Shown: positions 6,665-13,555 of the stretch, in pieces | Layout of the letters: each line of letters opens with the position of its first letter | Position numbering within the stretch: position 1 is the stretch's first letter | From: Lachnospiraceae bacterium UBA5902 | GTDB lineage: Bacteria > Bacillota > Clostridia > Lachnospirales > Lachnospiraceae | DNA length: 13,881 nucleotides | Direction of reading: 5' to 3' | Assembly (NCBI GenBank): GCA_002431865.1 | Contig: DJEI01000027.1 | Location: 34,127 to 48,007 of the forward strand | Notes under the pieces: generated by a model | What the model was told of the DNA's origin: nothing | Seen by the model: only the letters and a program-made list of their open reading frames with translations | Database searches by the model: none | Position numbers and translations under genes: made by a program

Positions 6665-7775
6665 TCCACTTCACCTCCACGCCCTGCATATAACTACGCC
6701 ATCCAGTCTTGTCCTGAATGTCATAATACGGAACTACCATGTGCAGCTCCGGATGATTTCTATGCATATAATCAAGCTTGATAAGCAGATCCTCCTTGTA
6801 ATAAGGAGAAATAATCACATACGTCACCTGCTCTTTCATGTGCTGTATCTCATTATCTACCAACTGCAGGAACGAATCAATTCCCGCATTTTCCCTGATA
6901 CGTGCCAGATATTTGTCGATCGTTTCACCGTGTTCTATCGACATGCCCGCTTCCACACGCTCACAGGCTCCGGTCATGCAGTCAATCCCGTTCGATACAA
7001 GCTCCACCGACACTTTATGCCGCAGAAAATAATCGGCAATCGTCCCTGCCATCCGGATACTCATTTCCTGCAGATATTCCGTCTTTACCATGATGTTAGT
7101 CTCCAGATTGAGCAGAATCCGCACACGCTGTTCCGATGTATAGCCATACATATTTACCATGAGCCTTGATGCCTTTGCGGTCGCTTTCCAGTTGATCTTC
7201 CCATAAGTATCGCCATAGGTGTATTCCCGGATTCCACGAAATGTGTATGGGTCTTCCATCTGGTTTCGTCTCGTTTCCAGCTCGCCGAGCAAATGAGAAC
7301 AAAACATCGAAAGCTCCGGAGATGCAACACGCTTCGGCAGCACATACAGCCACGCATCAGATTTGCAGCTATACGCGAAATTCGTTGTCATGAAGAAATC
7401 CCGCGCCGTCATATTCAGACTCGGTATACCATACAGTCCCCGTTTTCCGGTCTGAAATGGCAGCCGCCGCGTGATCTTCCGGCAGCCAAGCACAGAGAAC
7501 ACATCGTTTCGATAATAGCTGTCGGTCACGACCGTATTTTCTGTATCTGAAAACCGAAAGGAACGGTCGGTCGAAAATTTGACGTGAAAGACCGGCAAAG
7601 GCAGAAACTTCCCATTGTAGATAACTTCTGTCAGGGCGCTCGCATCCCCTTCTCTGACGCACGCATCCTCAAATGAAATTGTCACATCGAGATTCCGGTT
7701 CCACCATTTCGCGTACAGACGTTTCTGCACAATATAAACCAGACTCGCAATCACAAGTGCAACAATCAGATTCAC
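6654..7775 (-). CDS. DUF58 domain protein
   Basis: The preferred start is GTG at 7775, giving 373 residues: it overlaps the moxR stop as GTGA and has GGAGG ten bases upstream. A TTG three codons earlier (7784) has only one base between GGAGG and the start, so it is unlikely. An N-terminal membrane segment (NLIVALVIASLVYIV) is followed by a beta-rich region (about 30-140) and then the DUF58 signature DPYTFRGIREYTYGD...INWKATAKASRL (about residues 175-204), the characteristic G-x-R-x-Y-x-x-GD pattern. The C-terminal half resembles the von Willebrand-A-like fold often seen in this family. DUF58 proteins are almost always encoded next to MoxR AAA+ ATPases and are thought to be part of a chaperone or maturation complex acting on envelope or secreted proteins; the substrate is unknown. 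The context here is the classic gene order. Confidence 0.88.
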   Translation of the reverse strand: MNLIVALVIASLVYIVQKRLYAKWWNRNLDVTISFEDACVREGDASALTEVIYNGKFLPLPVFHVKFSTDRSFRFSDTENTVVTDSYYRNDVFSVLGCRKITRRLPFQTGKRGLYGIPSLNMTARDFFMTTNFAYSCKSDAWLYVLPKRVASPELSMFCSHLLGELETRRNQMEDPYTFRGIREYTYGDTYGKINWKATAKASRLMVNMYGYTSEQRVRILLNLETNIMVKTEYLQEMSIRMAGTIADYFLRHKVSVELVSNGIDCMTGACERVEAGMSIEHGETIDKYLARIRENAGIDSFLQLVDNEIQHMKEQVTYVIISPYYKEDLLIKLDYMHRNHPELHMVVPYYDIQDKTGWRSYMQGVEVKWNEI

Positions 7776-8716
7776 TGTTTCCAATCCTCCACCGGTACTT
7801 CGACCGCTGCTACAATCTCCTGCATCCGTTCGTTGTTATCCTTTGTACTTCCATAGGTCAGCAGACGATGTGCCAGCACACATGGAGCAAGCAGCTTCAC
7901 ATCATCCGGTATCACATACGTTCTTCCCTGCATTGCCGCATAACACCGCGATGCACGGACAAGTGCCAGCATCGCGCGCGTGCTGACCTCTGTCATGACG
8001 CCATGGTTCTTTCCGGTCTCCTCCACGATCCGGACAATGTATTCCCGGATACATGGATGTACAGTTACCTTTCTTGCTGCTTCACGCATCTGTGCAATCT
8101 GCTCCGCCGTGCAGACCGGTTTCAGAGAAAGAAGCGGATGTTCTCCCATGAAAGTCTCCATCACGTGCAGTTTCGCCTGCGTATCCAGCTGTCCCATCGA
8201 AAGTTTCATCATGAAACGGTCGATCTGTGCTTCCGGGAGCGGATAAGTTCCGGTTGTCTCGATCGGATTCTCCGTCGCAATTACCAAAAAAGGCTCCGCC
8301 AGAGGTAATGTCTCCCCATCGATCGTCACCTGTTTTTCCTCCATCGCCTCTAACAGACTCGCCTGTGTCCGCGGCGTCGCACGGTTGATCTCATCAGCAA
8401 GCAGAACATTTGTAAATACCGGTCCCTTCACCAGATGAAACTCGCCATCCTTCTGACTGTACACATTCAATCCCGTGATGTCACTCGGCATCAGATCCGG
8501 CGTAAACTGCACTCGTTTCTGCTCAACATCCAGCAGACGTGCAAATGTCTTGGCAAGTGTCGTCTTTCCACTTCCCGGACGATCCTCTAACAGCACATGT
8601 CCACCAGCGAGCAGAGCGACTAGCAGCTTCTCAACAACCTCCTCTCCGGCAATCACAACCTTCGATGCTTCCGCGATCACATTCTGTGTTATTTTCTGCA
8701 CCTCTGTAACTTCCAT
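7772..8716 (-). CDS. MoxR-family AAA+ ATPase
   Basis: The product has 314 residues, typical of the MoxR proper subfamily. Walker A is EDRPGSGKTT (44-53, Lys51); Walker B is NVLLADEINRA (103-113, Asp108-Glu109), followed by TPRTQASLLEAMEE; sensor 1 is ATENP (147-151); and EAQIDRF (162-168) carries the arginine-finger region. The C-terminal lid helices (about 190-310) include STRAMLALVRASRC and VIPDDVKLLAPCVLAHRL, as in the family. It is a cytoplasmic hexameric ATPase that works as a chaperone with VWA- or DUF58-type partners. AGGAGG lies about five bases before the ATG, and a promoter is predicted at 8768-8796. It is the first gene of the operon and its stop overlaps the DUF58 start by 4 bases. 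The family call is firm and the client proteins are unknown. Confidence 0.95.
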   Translation of the reverse strand: MEVTEVQKITQNVIAEASKVVIAGEEVVEKLLVALLAGGHVLLEDRPGSGKTTLAKTFARLLDVEQKRVQFTPDLMPSDITGLNVYSQKDGEFHLVKGPVFTNVLLADEINRATPRTQASLLEAMEEKQVTIDGETLPLAEPFLVIATENPIETTGTYPLPEAQIDRFMMKLSMGQLDTQAKLHVMETFMGEHPLLSLKPVCTAEQIAQMREAARKVTVHPCIREYIVRIVEETGKNHGVMTEVSTRAMLALVRASRCYAAMQGRTYVIPDDVKLLAPCVLAHRLLTYGSTKDNNERMQEIVAAVEVPVEDWKQ

Positions 8717-8767
8717 AATTCCTCCTGTTTTCTATCTTATTTCTTCGTATATTCCATATATAAATTT

Positions 8768-8796
8768 ATTCTAGCATAATCTTGCAAAAATGGAAA
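8768..8796 (-). promoter_or_regulatory. Predicted promoter of the moxR operon
   Basis: On the minus strand, TTTCCA (8796-8791) and TAGAAT (8773-8768) are separated by 17 bases. The -35 box is a weak match. It is only 4 bases from the TTTACA of the divergent plus-strand promoter, so RNA polymerase footprints would overlap. Confidence 0.45.
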
Positions 8797-8800
8797 ATTT

Positions 8801-8831
8801 TTTACACGTTTTCACCAATCTATGATATAGT
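8801..8831 (+). promoter_or_regulatory. Predicted promoter of the C11 protease gene
   Basis: TTTACA at 8801-8806 is followed by TATAGT at 8826-8831 (19-base spacer) or GATATA at 8824-8829 (17-base spacer). Either start would leave a leader of about 25 nt before the ATG at 8860, which has GGGAGG at 8848-8853 with 6-base spacing. Confidence 0.45.
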
Positions 8832-8859
8832 TGATTTATCATATTTCGGGAGGTTTCCT

Positions 8860-11310
8860 ATGAATTGTAAAGCATGCGGACATGCATTGAACCAATATGG
8901 CATCTGTCCGGTCTGCGGGTGGCAGGATCCATCGTACGGACAGCAATCGTCCTACAATGGGCAGCAGATCCCATACCAGCAGCCATACAACGGACAACAT
9001 ATGTACAACCAGCAACAACCTTATAACGGGCAGCAGATATACAATCAGCAACAACCATACAATGGACAGCAGATGTACAATCAGCAATCGTCCTACAACG
9101 GGCAGCAGATGTACAACCAGCAATCGTCCTACAACGGGCAGCAGATGTACAATCAGCAACAACCGTATAATGGGCAGCCGATGTACAACCAGCAACAGCC
9201 TTATAACGGGCAGCGGATACAATACCAGCAACCACAAGGTTCCGTTCCACCAGCGCCTAAGAAAAAGAAGAAATGGCCGCTCTTTGCCGGCATCGGCGGA
9301 TGTGTTGTTGTTCTGGCAATCGGAATTGCACTGATCGTAACCAAACGACCAATCAAGGATCTGACAAACGACGATACCCATACAACAACCGAACAGTCGA
9401 CCATGCCTTCTACAACAGAAGCATCTGTGACAGAGCATCCACAACAGGTGGAAGCCGACACGAAAACCGTTATGATCTACATGGTCGGTTCCGATCTGGA
9501 AAGCCAGTATCAGGCAGCTTCCACCGATATCGAAGAAATGCTTGATTCCGGCTATGATGAATCAAATATGAATGTCCTGATCTATACCGGTGGCTGTACA
9601 AACTGGCATAACCGTGACATCCCGGAGGATGCCAACTCGATTTTAAAGATTGAGAATGGAGCGTTGACGGAGCTTACCTCCAAGGATGCTTCCAACATGG
9701 GGGATCCATCAAATCTGACAGAATTTTTAAATTACGGTTACACGAACTATCCGGCAGAGCAATATGACTTGATCTTATGGAACCACGGTGGCGGTGCGTT
9801 CTTCGGATATGGCTATGACGAGACAACCAATGACAGTCTGACCTTAGACGAACTTGATCAGGCATTTGCAGACTCGCCATTCCATAACGGAAACAAGCTG
9901 GAGTTTATCGGATTTGACGCCTGTCTGATGGCAAACATCGAGACCGCACACACATTAAGTCCTTACGCCAATTACATGGTTGCCTCACAGGAATCGGAAC
10001 CTGGCAGTGGATGGTCCTACTCTTTCCTTGCCGATATCGGAACGCTTCAAAGCGGCAAAGACATCGGGCAGAAAATCGTGGACAGCTACATGCAGGGCAC
10101 TACAGATTATATGAACAGCATGCCATTTTCCTATGCAACGATCTGCTTATCCGTATTGGATCTGAGTCAGGTAGAAACATGTGAGACGGCATTAAATGAT
10201 TTGTTTGCTTCTGTCAATAAAGATTTCAACGAAAGCACCTACCCGCAGTTTTCTTCTATGCGTAAGAATTCCAAGGAAATTGCAGCCGCCTACTCCTATA
10301 CAGAAGGTTCCTATGATATCATCGATCTTGCCGATTATGCATTACATATGAAATCCATCTATCCGGCAGAATCCGGCGCCCTCTCGGACGCATTGAACAA
10401 ACTGATTGTATATTCCGATGCAAATGAGTCAAAGATCAACGGCGTATCAATCTATCATCCATATTACACGAAGCAATATGCATCTTCGTTAATACCGATG
10501 TACACAACCTTTGATTTTGCAGAAAATTATACGAGCTACATTTCCCGGTTCGCCGGTATGCTGACCGACACCGATGCATTTACTGTAACCTGGAATCCAG
10601 AAGATCTCGTTCCAACAATGAACGGTGATTCCACATTCTCCGTTACACTAAATGCGGAACAATCTTCTGCTTTGCAAAATGCATATTTTGTAATTGCAAA
10701 GAAAGATCAGGAAAAGGACGGCATGTATGATCTTGTTGCATTAAGCTCCGCTATCTCAAACGATGGAACCGGAACGCTGACCGCTGATTTCGACGGACAA
10801 ATTACCTACATGCAAAATGACACAACCAAAGAAAACTACGAACTGATGTATACTGTGCAGGAAAAGACAGATACCTACACCCGCTATCTGATCTCCAGTA
10901 TCCTCTACAATGACGATATCGAGGGAGACGACAGTATGTATGCATATTTTGTCTTAGAGGTATCCGATGAACATCCGGAAGGACAGATTCTGGGTGCTTA
11001 TCCGATTGACAATTATATCAACACAGAAGGAAACGAAATCTTCCCGGAGCGTTACGAGATTGATATCAACGACTACCAGAATGTCGCGTTCGGATATTTC
11101 TCTCACCGTTTCACCTCAAACGAAGACCTGACAAACTTCAACGATGCAGACTGGGCAGATCTGACGATCAATTACAGCTCATTCCCAATCTCCGAAGGCT
11201 TCACGCCAATACGGGATGCATTGCTTGCCGGAGAAGAATATTATGGTATGTTCATCTTCGAGGATATGCAGGGAAACAGACATTGTTCAAGTCTGGTACA
11301 GATTCAGTAA
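8860..11310 (+). CDS. Membrane-anchored peptidase C11 (clostripain family) with zinc ribbon and Tyr/Asn/Gln repeat
   Basis: The ATG at 8860 is chosen for its GGGAGG six bases upstream; an upstream in-frame start at 8782 would lie inside the promoter. The protein has 816 residues. In order: a zinc ribbon with Cys3, Cys6, Cys16 and Cys19 (NCKACG...CPVCGW); eight units of a 12-residue repeat (about 31-126, core YNGQQMYNQQ); a lysine cluster (KKKKK) and one membrane helix (about 139-161); a Thr/Ser-rich linker (about 170-200); and then the C11 domain (from KTVMIYMVGSDLES, about 202). The catalytic dyad is His309 in LILWNHGGG and Cys355 in GFDACLMAN. The C-terminal 250 residues are beta-rich and unassigned. 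The positive-inside rule puts the ribbon and repeat in the cytoplasm and the protease outside. C11 enzymes cleave after Arg or Lys. It is monocistronic between a divergent promoter and a terminator. Confidence 0.93.
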   Translation: MNCKACGHALNQYGICPVCGWQDPSYGQQSSYNGQQIPYQQPYNGQHMYNQQQPYNGQQIYNQQQPYNGQQMYNQQSSYNGQQMYNQQSSYNGQQMYNQQQPYNGQPMYNQQQPYNGQRIQYQQPQGSVPPAPKKKKKWPLFAGIGGCVVVLAIGIALIVTKRPIKDLTNDDTHTTTEQSTMPSTTEASVTEHPQQVEADTKTVMIYMVGSDLESQYQAASTDIEEMLDSGYDESNMNVLIYTGGCTNWHNRDIPEDANSILKIENGALTELTSKDASNMGDPSNLTEFLNYGYTNYPAEQYDLILWNHGGGAFFGYGYDETTNDSLTLDELDQAFADSPFHNGNKLEFIGFDACLMANIETAHTLSPYANYMVASQESEPGSGWSYSFLADIGTLQSGKDIGQKIVDSYMQGTTDYMNSMPFSYATICLSVLDLSQVETCETALNDLFASVNKDFNESTYPQFSSMRKNSKEIAAAYSYTEGSYDIIDLADYALHMKSIYPAESGALSDALNKLIVYSDANESKINGVSIYHPYYTKQYASSLIPMYTTFDFAENYTSYISRFAGMLTDTDAFTVTWNPEDLVPTMNGDSTFSVTLNAEQSSALQNAYFVIAKKDQEKDGMYDLVALSSAISNDGTGTLTADFDGQITYMQNDTTKENYELMYTVQEKTDTYTRYLISSILYNDDIEGDDSMYAYFVLEVSDEHPEGQILGAYPIDNYINTEGNEIFPERYEIDINDYQNVAFGYFSHRFTSNEDLTNFNDADWADLTINYSSFPISEGFTPIRDALLAGEEYYGMFIFEDMQGNRHCSSLVQIQ
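8953..9237 (+). repeat. 36-bp in-frame tandem repeat encoding YNGQQMYNQQ units
   Basis: The YNG motif recurs at a spacing of one 11-residue step then six 12-residue steps, so eight units of about 36 bp follow each other without spacers. Units come in two flavours, with QQP (codons CAACAACC..) or QSS (CAATCGTCC..) before YNG. Near-identical neighbours (the QSS units around 9085-9130) suggest recent slippage or gene conversion. It is inside the protease gene. Confidence 0.9.
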
Positions 11311-11333
11311 ATAACTAATAACTTATTGCAGAG

Positions 11334-11368
11334 AAAAAATGCGTCAGCTTAACGCTGGCGCATTTTTT
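11334..11368. terminator. Bidirectional terminator shared by the C11 protease and the convergent membrane-protein gene
   Basis: AAAAAATGCGTCAGC (11334-11348) pairs with GCTGGCGCATTTTTT (11354-11368) across a 5-base loop, with one G-T wobble. The A-run and T-run make it work on both strands. It starts 23 bases after the protease stop, and it contains the last codons and stop of the minus-strand gene at 11349. Confidence 0.9.
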
Positions 11369-12221
11369 CATATCCACTCCGGCTGCCACTGCTGGCAGTT
11401 TCCTGATCATATTTATCTTTCAACCGGTCGATATCCGACTTCACTCCACGCACATCGAAATGTGGCAGTTCAAATTTATATCCATTGTCTGCTAAGAAAC
11501 GATATGCAACCGAAAATGTAATATCATCGAAGTTCGTCATGAACCGCTGGTTGATTTCCCTGACGCAGCTCTCTACACTCTCGTACTTGCCCGGATCAAT
11601 CTCCGCAAATATCTGATAAAATGTATCGAGGCAGATACTTCTCTGACTCTCAAAATCCGATGTCACGTTCTGCACCGGAAATGCATGCAGGTATGCTCTT
11701 AGCCATGCGGAATCTCCCCGATACCACTGTGATATCGTATCGTATTTCTGATCCATGTCTAAGATCTCCCGCTCCCAGCAGTTTGACATATAGGATGCAT
11801 CCACTATCCGGTTGATCTCTTCTTCTGTCAGATACAGATCATATTTCTGATTAAATTTTTGAACGATTTTTCTTCGCTTTGGTACTGCTCTTGTCAGTCC
11901 TGTTACCGTGGTTCCCGCTTTTGCGTCCGACTGGCTGTAATGATTCTTGTAGTAGTCATAATCATTTTGTTTCTGCTTTGCCTTCCCCTTGGAGGATCTG
12001 GCAATCAGCCATGCGACAAGCCAGATTGGAGCTCCAAAAAAAGCGATTACAATCGAAACTGCCAAGAGCCCACCAAACAGGGAGCTAAAACCAGACAACC
12101 CACCGAATATAACAAACAGTGCTATGATCCAGCCAATCTTATTGTGAATCTTGCTGTAAACATTCGGATTATTCCTGCCATACATTCCATACCAAATGAA
12201 AAAAATAATTATAAGTGGCAT
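11349..12221 (-). CDS. Unrecognised membrane protein with cytoplasmic C-terminal domain
   Basis: The product has 290 residues. The ATG at 12221 has GAGG a few bases upstream (AGAGGAATATTATG). A hydrophobic N-terminus (PLIIIFFIWYGMYG, residues 2-15) is followed by two more likely membrane segments (about 30-50 and 52-74). A basic stop-transfer stretch (RSSKGKAKQKQ) comes next, then a soluble, mostly helical domain (about 110-290) rich in aromatic and acidic residues, for example YDLYLTEEEINRIVDASYM and FDDITFSVAYRFLADNGYKFELPHFDV. I do not recognise a family. It is transcribed alone: a minus-strand terminator at 12445-12476 separates it from the SHOCT gene remnant upstream. Its stop codon TAA lies inside the loop of the shared terminator. 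A weak promoter may lie around 12255-12280, with the dyad sites at 12313-12348 about 100 bases upstream of the start. Confidence 0.75.
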   Translation of the reverse strand: MPLIIIFFIWYGMYGRNNPNVYSKIHNKIGWIIALFVIFGGLSGFSSLFGGLLAVSIVIAFFGAPIWLVAWLIARSSKGKAKQKQNDYDYYKNHYSQSDAKAGTTVTGLTRAVPKRRKIVQKFNQKYDLYLTEEEINRIVDASYMSNCWEREILDMDQKYDTISQWYRGDSAWLRAYLHAFPVQNVTSDFESQRSICLDTFYQIFAEIDPGKYESVESCVREINQRFMTNFDDITFSVAYRFLADNGYKFELPHFDVRGVKSDIDRLKDKYDQETASSGSRSGYEKMRQR

Positions 12222-12312
12222 AATATTCCTCTATATATATTGAACCTCTAATATACTTTACCTACCAAACAGTTTAATCTATCTGATATGTTTGTATATC
12301 ATAATAACACCA

Positions 12313-12348
12313 CACATCAACGTGATGTCATTCACGCACATTAACGTG
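12313..12348. promoter_or_regulatory. Pair of operator-like dyad sites in a 285-bp non-coding gap
   Basis: CACATCAACGTG (12313-12324) and CACATTAACGTG (12337-12348) differ at one position and start 24 bases apart. The first also sits in a dyad (ACATCA-ACG-TGATGT, 12314-12328), the second is nearly palindromic, and CGTGA/TCACG (12321-12325 and 12332-12336) pair between them. They lie 92-127 bases upstream of the minus-strand membrane-protein gene. The rest of the gap 12222-12506 holds only a weak minus-strand promoter candidate and a terminator; the small plus-strand ORF there has no ribosome binding site. Confidence 0.4.
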
Positions 12349-12444
12349 TTTCATTATACCATACGCATAATTAGAAAAGCAAGTATTCCAATTCTCTATC
12401 CAACTGCATTTCGTAGGAAATATGCTATACTCTTTTTTAACAAA

Positions 12445-12476
12445 ACAGAGCAGCCAACTATTGTGACTGCTCTTGT
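12445..12476 (-). terminator. Probable terminator of the SHOCT-domain gene
   Basis: AGAGCAG (12447-12453) pairs with CTGCTCT (12467-12473), with weaker pairing extending outward. On the minus strand the stem is followed by GTTTTGTT, a reasonable U-rich tract; on the plus strand no T-run follows. It lies about 30 bases beyond the stop of the SHOCT remnant. Confidence 0.5.
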
Positions 12477-12506
12477 CTCATTCAAATAATAAATTTATAG
12501 ATTTTG

Positions 12507-12603
12507 TTATATTCCCAAAAGCTGCTTTTTCTTTGCATCAAATTCTTCTTGGGTAATAATCCCTTGATCTAATAGTGTTTTGAATTTTATTATTTCATCA
12601 GCT
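12507..12603 (-). pseudogene. 3' remnant of a SHOCT-domain protein gene, cut by the IS element
   Basis: The minus strand encodes 31 residues ending at TAA (12507-12509). Key features are ADEIIKFKTLLDQGII, then TQEEFDAKKKQLLGI. This is a textbook SHOCT module (D-E-I-x-K-[FY]-K-x-L-L-D-x-G-[IV]-I-T-x-E-E-F-x-x-K-K-x-x-L-L), the short C-terminal helical hairpin found at the end of many bacterial membrane or secreted proteins. The frame has no start. Upstream it reads only a few codons into the IS inverted repeat and meets TGA at 12612-12614. The N-terminal part should lie beyond the IS, past the right edge of this window. The gene is therefore disrupted and its original function cannot be known from here. 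Confidence 0.8.
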
Positions 12604-12641
12604 TGTTGTGGTCAAGCTTTTTTGTAACACTACGACCTAAT
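12604..12641 (+). repeat. Left terminal inverted repeat of the IS
   Basis: The outer 7 bases TGTTGTG and the inner block TTGTAACA-nnn-CGACCTAAT match the reverse complement of 13844-13881. The intervening bases are poorly conserved. Confidence 0.75.
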
Positions 12642-12655
12642 TTCTGCCACAGGGT

Positions 12656-13555
12656 TTATACAACCCCGTAGCGTGCCTCATAAGGCGTTTTGTAATTATT
12701 ATAAGAATGCGGACGTACATGATTATATTGTACATACGCAAATTCTTCGATAGCTGTGTAGAGTTCAGCTTCTGTATGATAATAATGCTGGTAAATAAGA
12801 TCATTTTTCAACGTATTGAAATATCTTTCCATCGGAGCATTGTCATATGGATATCCTGCTTTACTCATACTTTGAGTAATACCGAGTTTCTCACAAAATT
12901 CAGTGAACTCTTTTGAAGTGTACTGACTTCCTTGATCTGAATGAACCAGAAGCTTACTTAAATCGATTCCGGGTTGAGAATCAATAGCTTTCTCTAAGGT
13001 TCTTTTCGCTAAATCAGAGGTTATATTTCTATCAGTTATGCTTGCAATAACACTTCGGTCATGTAAGTCAAGAATAGTACAATTGTAACGCTTGCTGCCA
13101 TCTGTCAGAAAAAGATAAGTAAAATCTGTACACCATTTTTGATTGATCGCATCTGCATGAAAATGCTGATTCAGTTTGTTCTCATATACTTTATGCGCAA
13201 CACCATGTTCATACTCCGGTTTCTTTTTCCTGGAGATTGAGAACAACTGCATTTCGGTATTCATATATTTGTGAACCGTTAAACGACTGATATCGTGTCC
13301 TGTACGAATCAGATATGCATGTATGGTTCTATAACCATCAACTCCGCCATGAGAGTGATATATTTTTCGAATAGAGTTTTTGATTTCATCTTTCTTTTGA
13401 TGATAATCAGCTTTTCGATTTTTAAGATAATTGTAATAAGCATTTGGGCAGATATTAAACTTCCTGAGAAGCCATCTAAGCCCAAATTCCTTGTTGTACT
13501 TTTGAATAAATCGATAAGCCTCTAATCGATTTCCTTCGCAAAGAATGCCGCTGCT
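12656..13555 (-). CDS. IS3-family transposase OrfB (DDE integrase), made as an OrfAB frameshift fusion
   Basis: The open frame runs from a TGA at 13568-13570 to TAA at 12656-12658. It has no ATG, GTG or TTG until an internal ATG at 13264, and that ATG has no ribosome binding site. Translation therefore most likely enters by a -1 shift from orfA at 13555-13561, giving a fusion of about 386 residues (87 from OrfA, 299 from OrfB). An HTH_21-like region (SIRKIYHSHGGVDGYRTIHAYL) precedes the rve integrase core. The catalytic residues are Asp in KWCTDFTYL (fusion residue 231), Asp in LLVHSDQGSQYTS (294) and Glu in NAPMERYFNTLK (330), with exactly 35 residues between the last two: the DD(35)E triad of IS3 transposases. 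The frame ends in HVRPHSYNNYKTPYEARY, also typical. It appears intact and catalytically complete. Confidence 0.93.
   Translation of the reverse strand, partial: SSGILCEGNRLEAYRFIQKYNKEFGLRWLLRKFNICPNAYYNYLKNRKADYHQKKDEIKNSIRKIYHSHGGVDGYRTIHAYLIRTGHDISRLTVHKYMNTEMQLFSISRKKKPEYEHGVAHKVYENKLNQHFHADAINQKWCTDFTYLFLTDGSKRYNCTILDLHDRSVIASITDRNITSDLAKRTLEKAIDSQPGIDLSKLLVHSDQGSQYTSKEFTEFCEKLGITQSMSKAGYPYDNAPMERYFNTLKNDLIYQHYYHTEAELYTAIEEFAYVQYNHVRPHSYNNYKTPYEARYGVV

Noticed and set aside
8953..9237. Possible CRISPR array (36-bp periodic repeat)
   Set aside because: The units follow each other without spacers, stay in frame, and encode a continuous repeat in the protease.
12292..12489. 65-residue plus-strand ORF in the non-coding gap
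   Set aside because: It has no ribosome binding site and covers the dyad sites and the terminator hairpin; the translated sequence looks random.
13295..13525. 76-residue plus-strand ORF inside the IS
   Set aside because: It is the antisense shadow of the open orfB frame, which carries clear transposase motifs.
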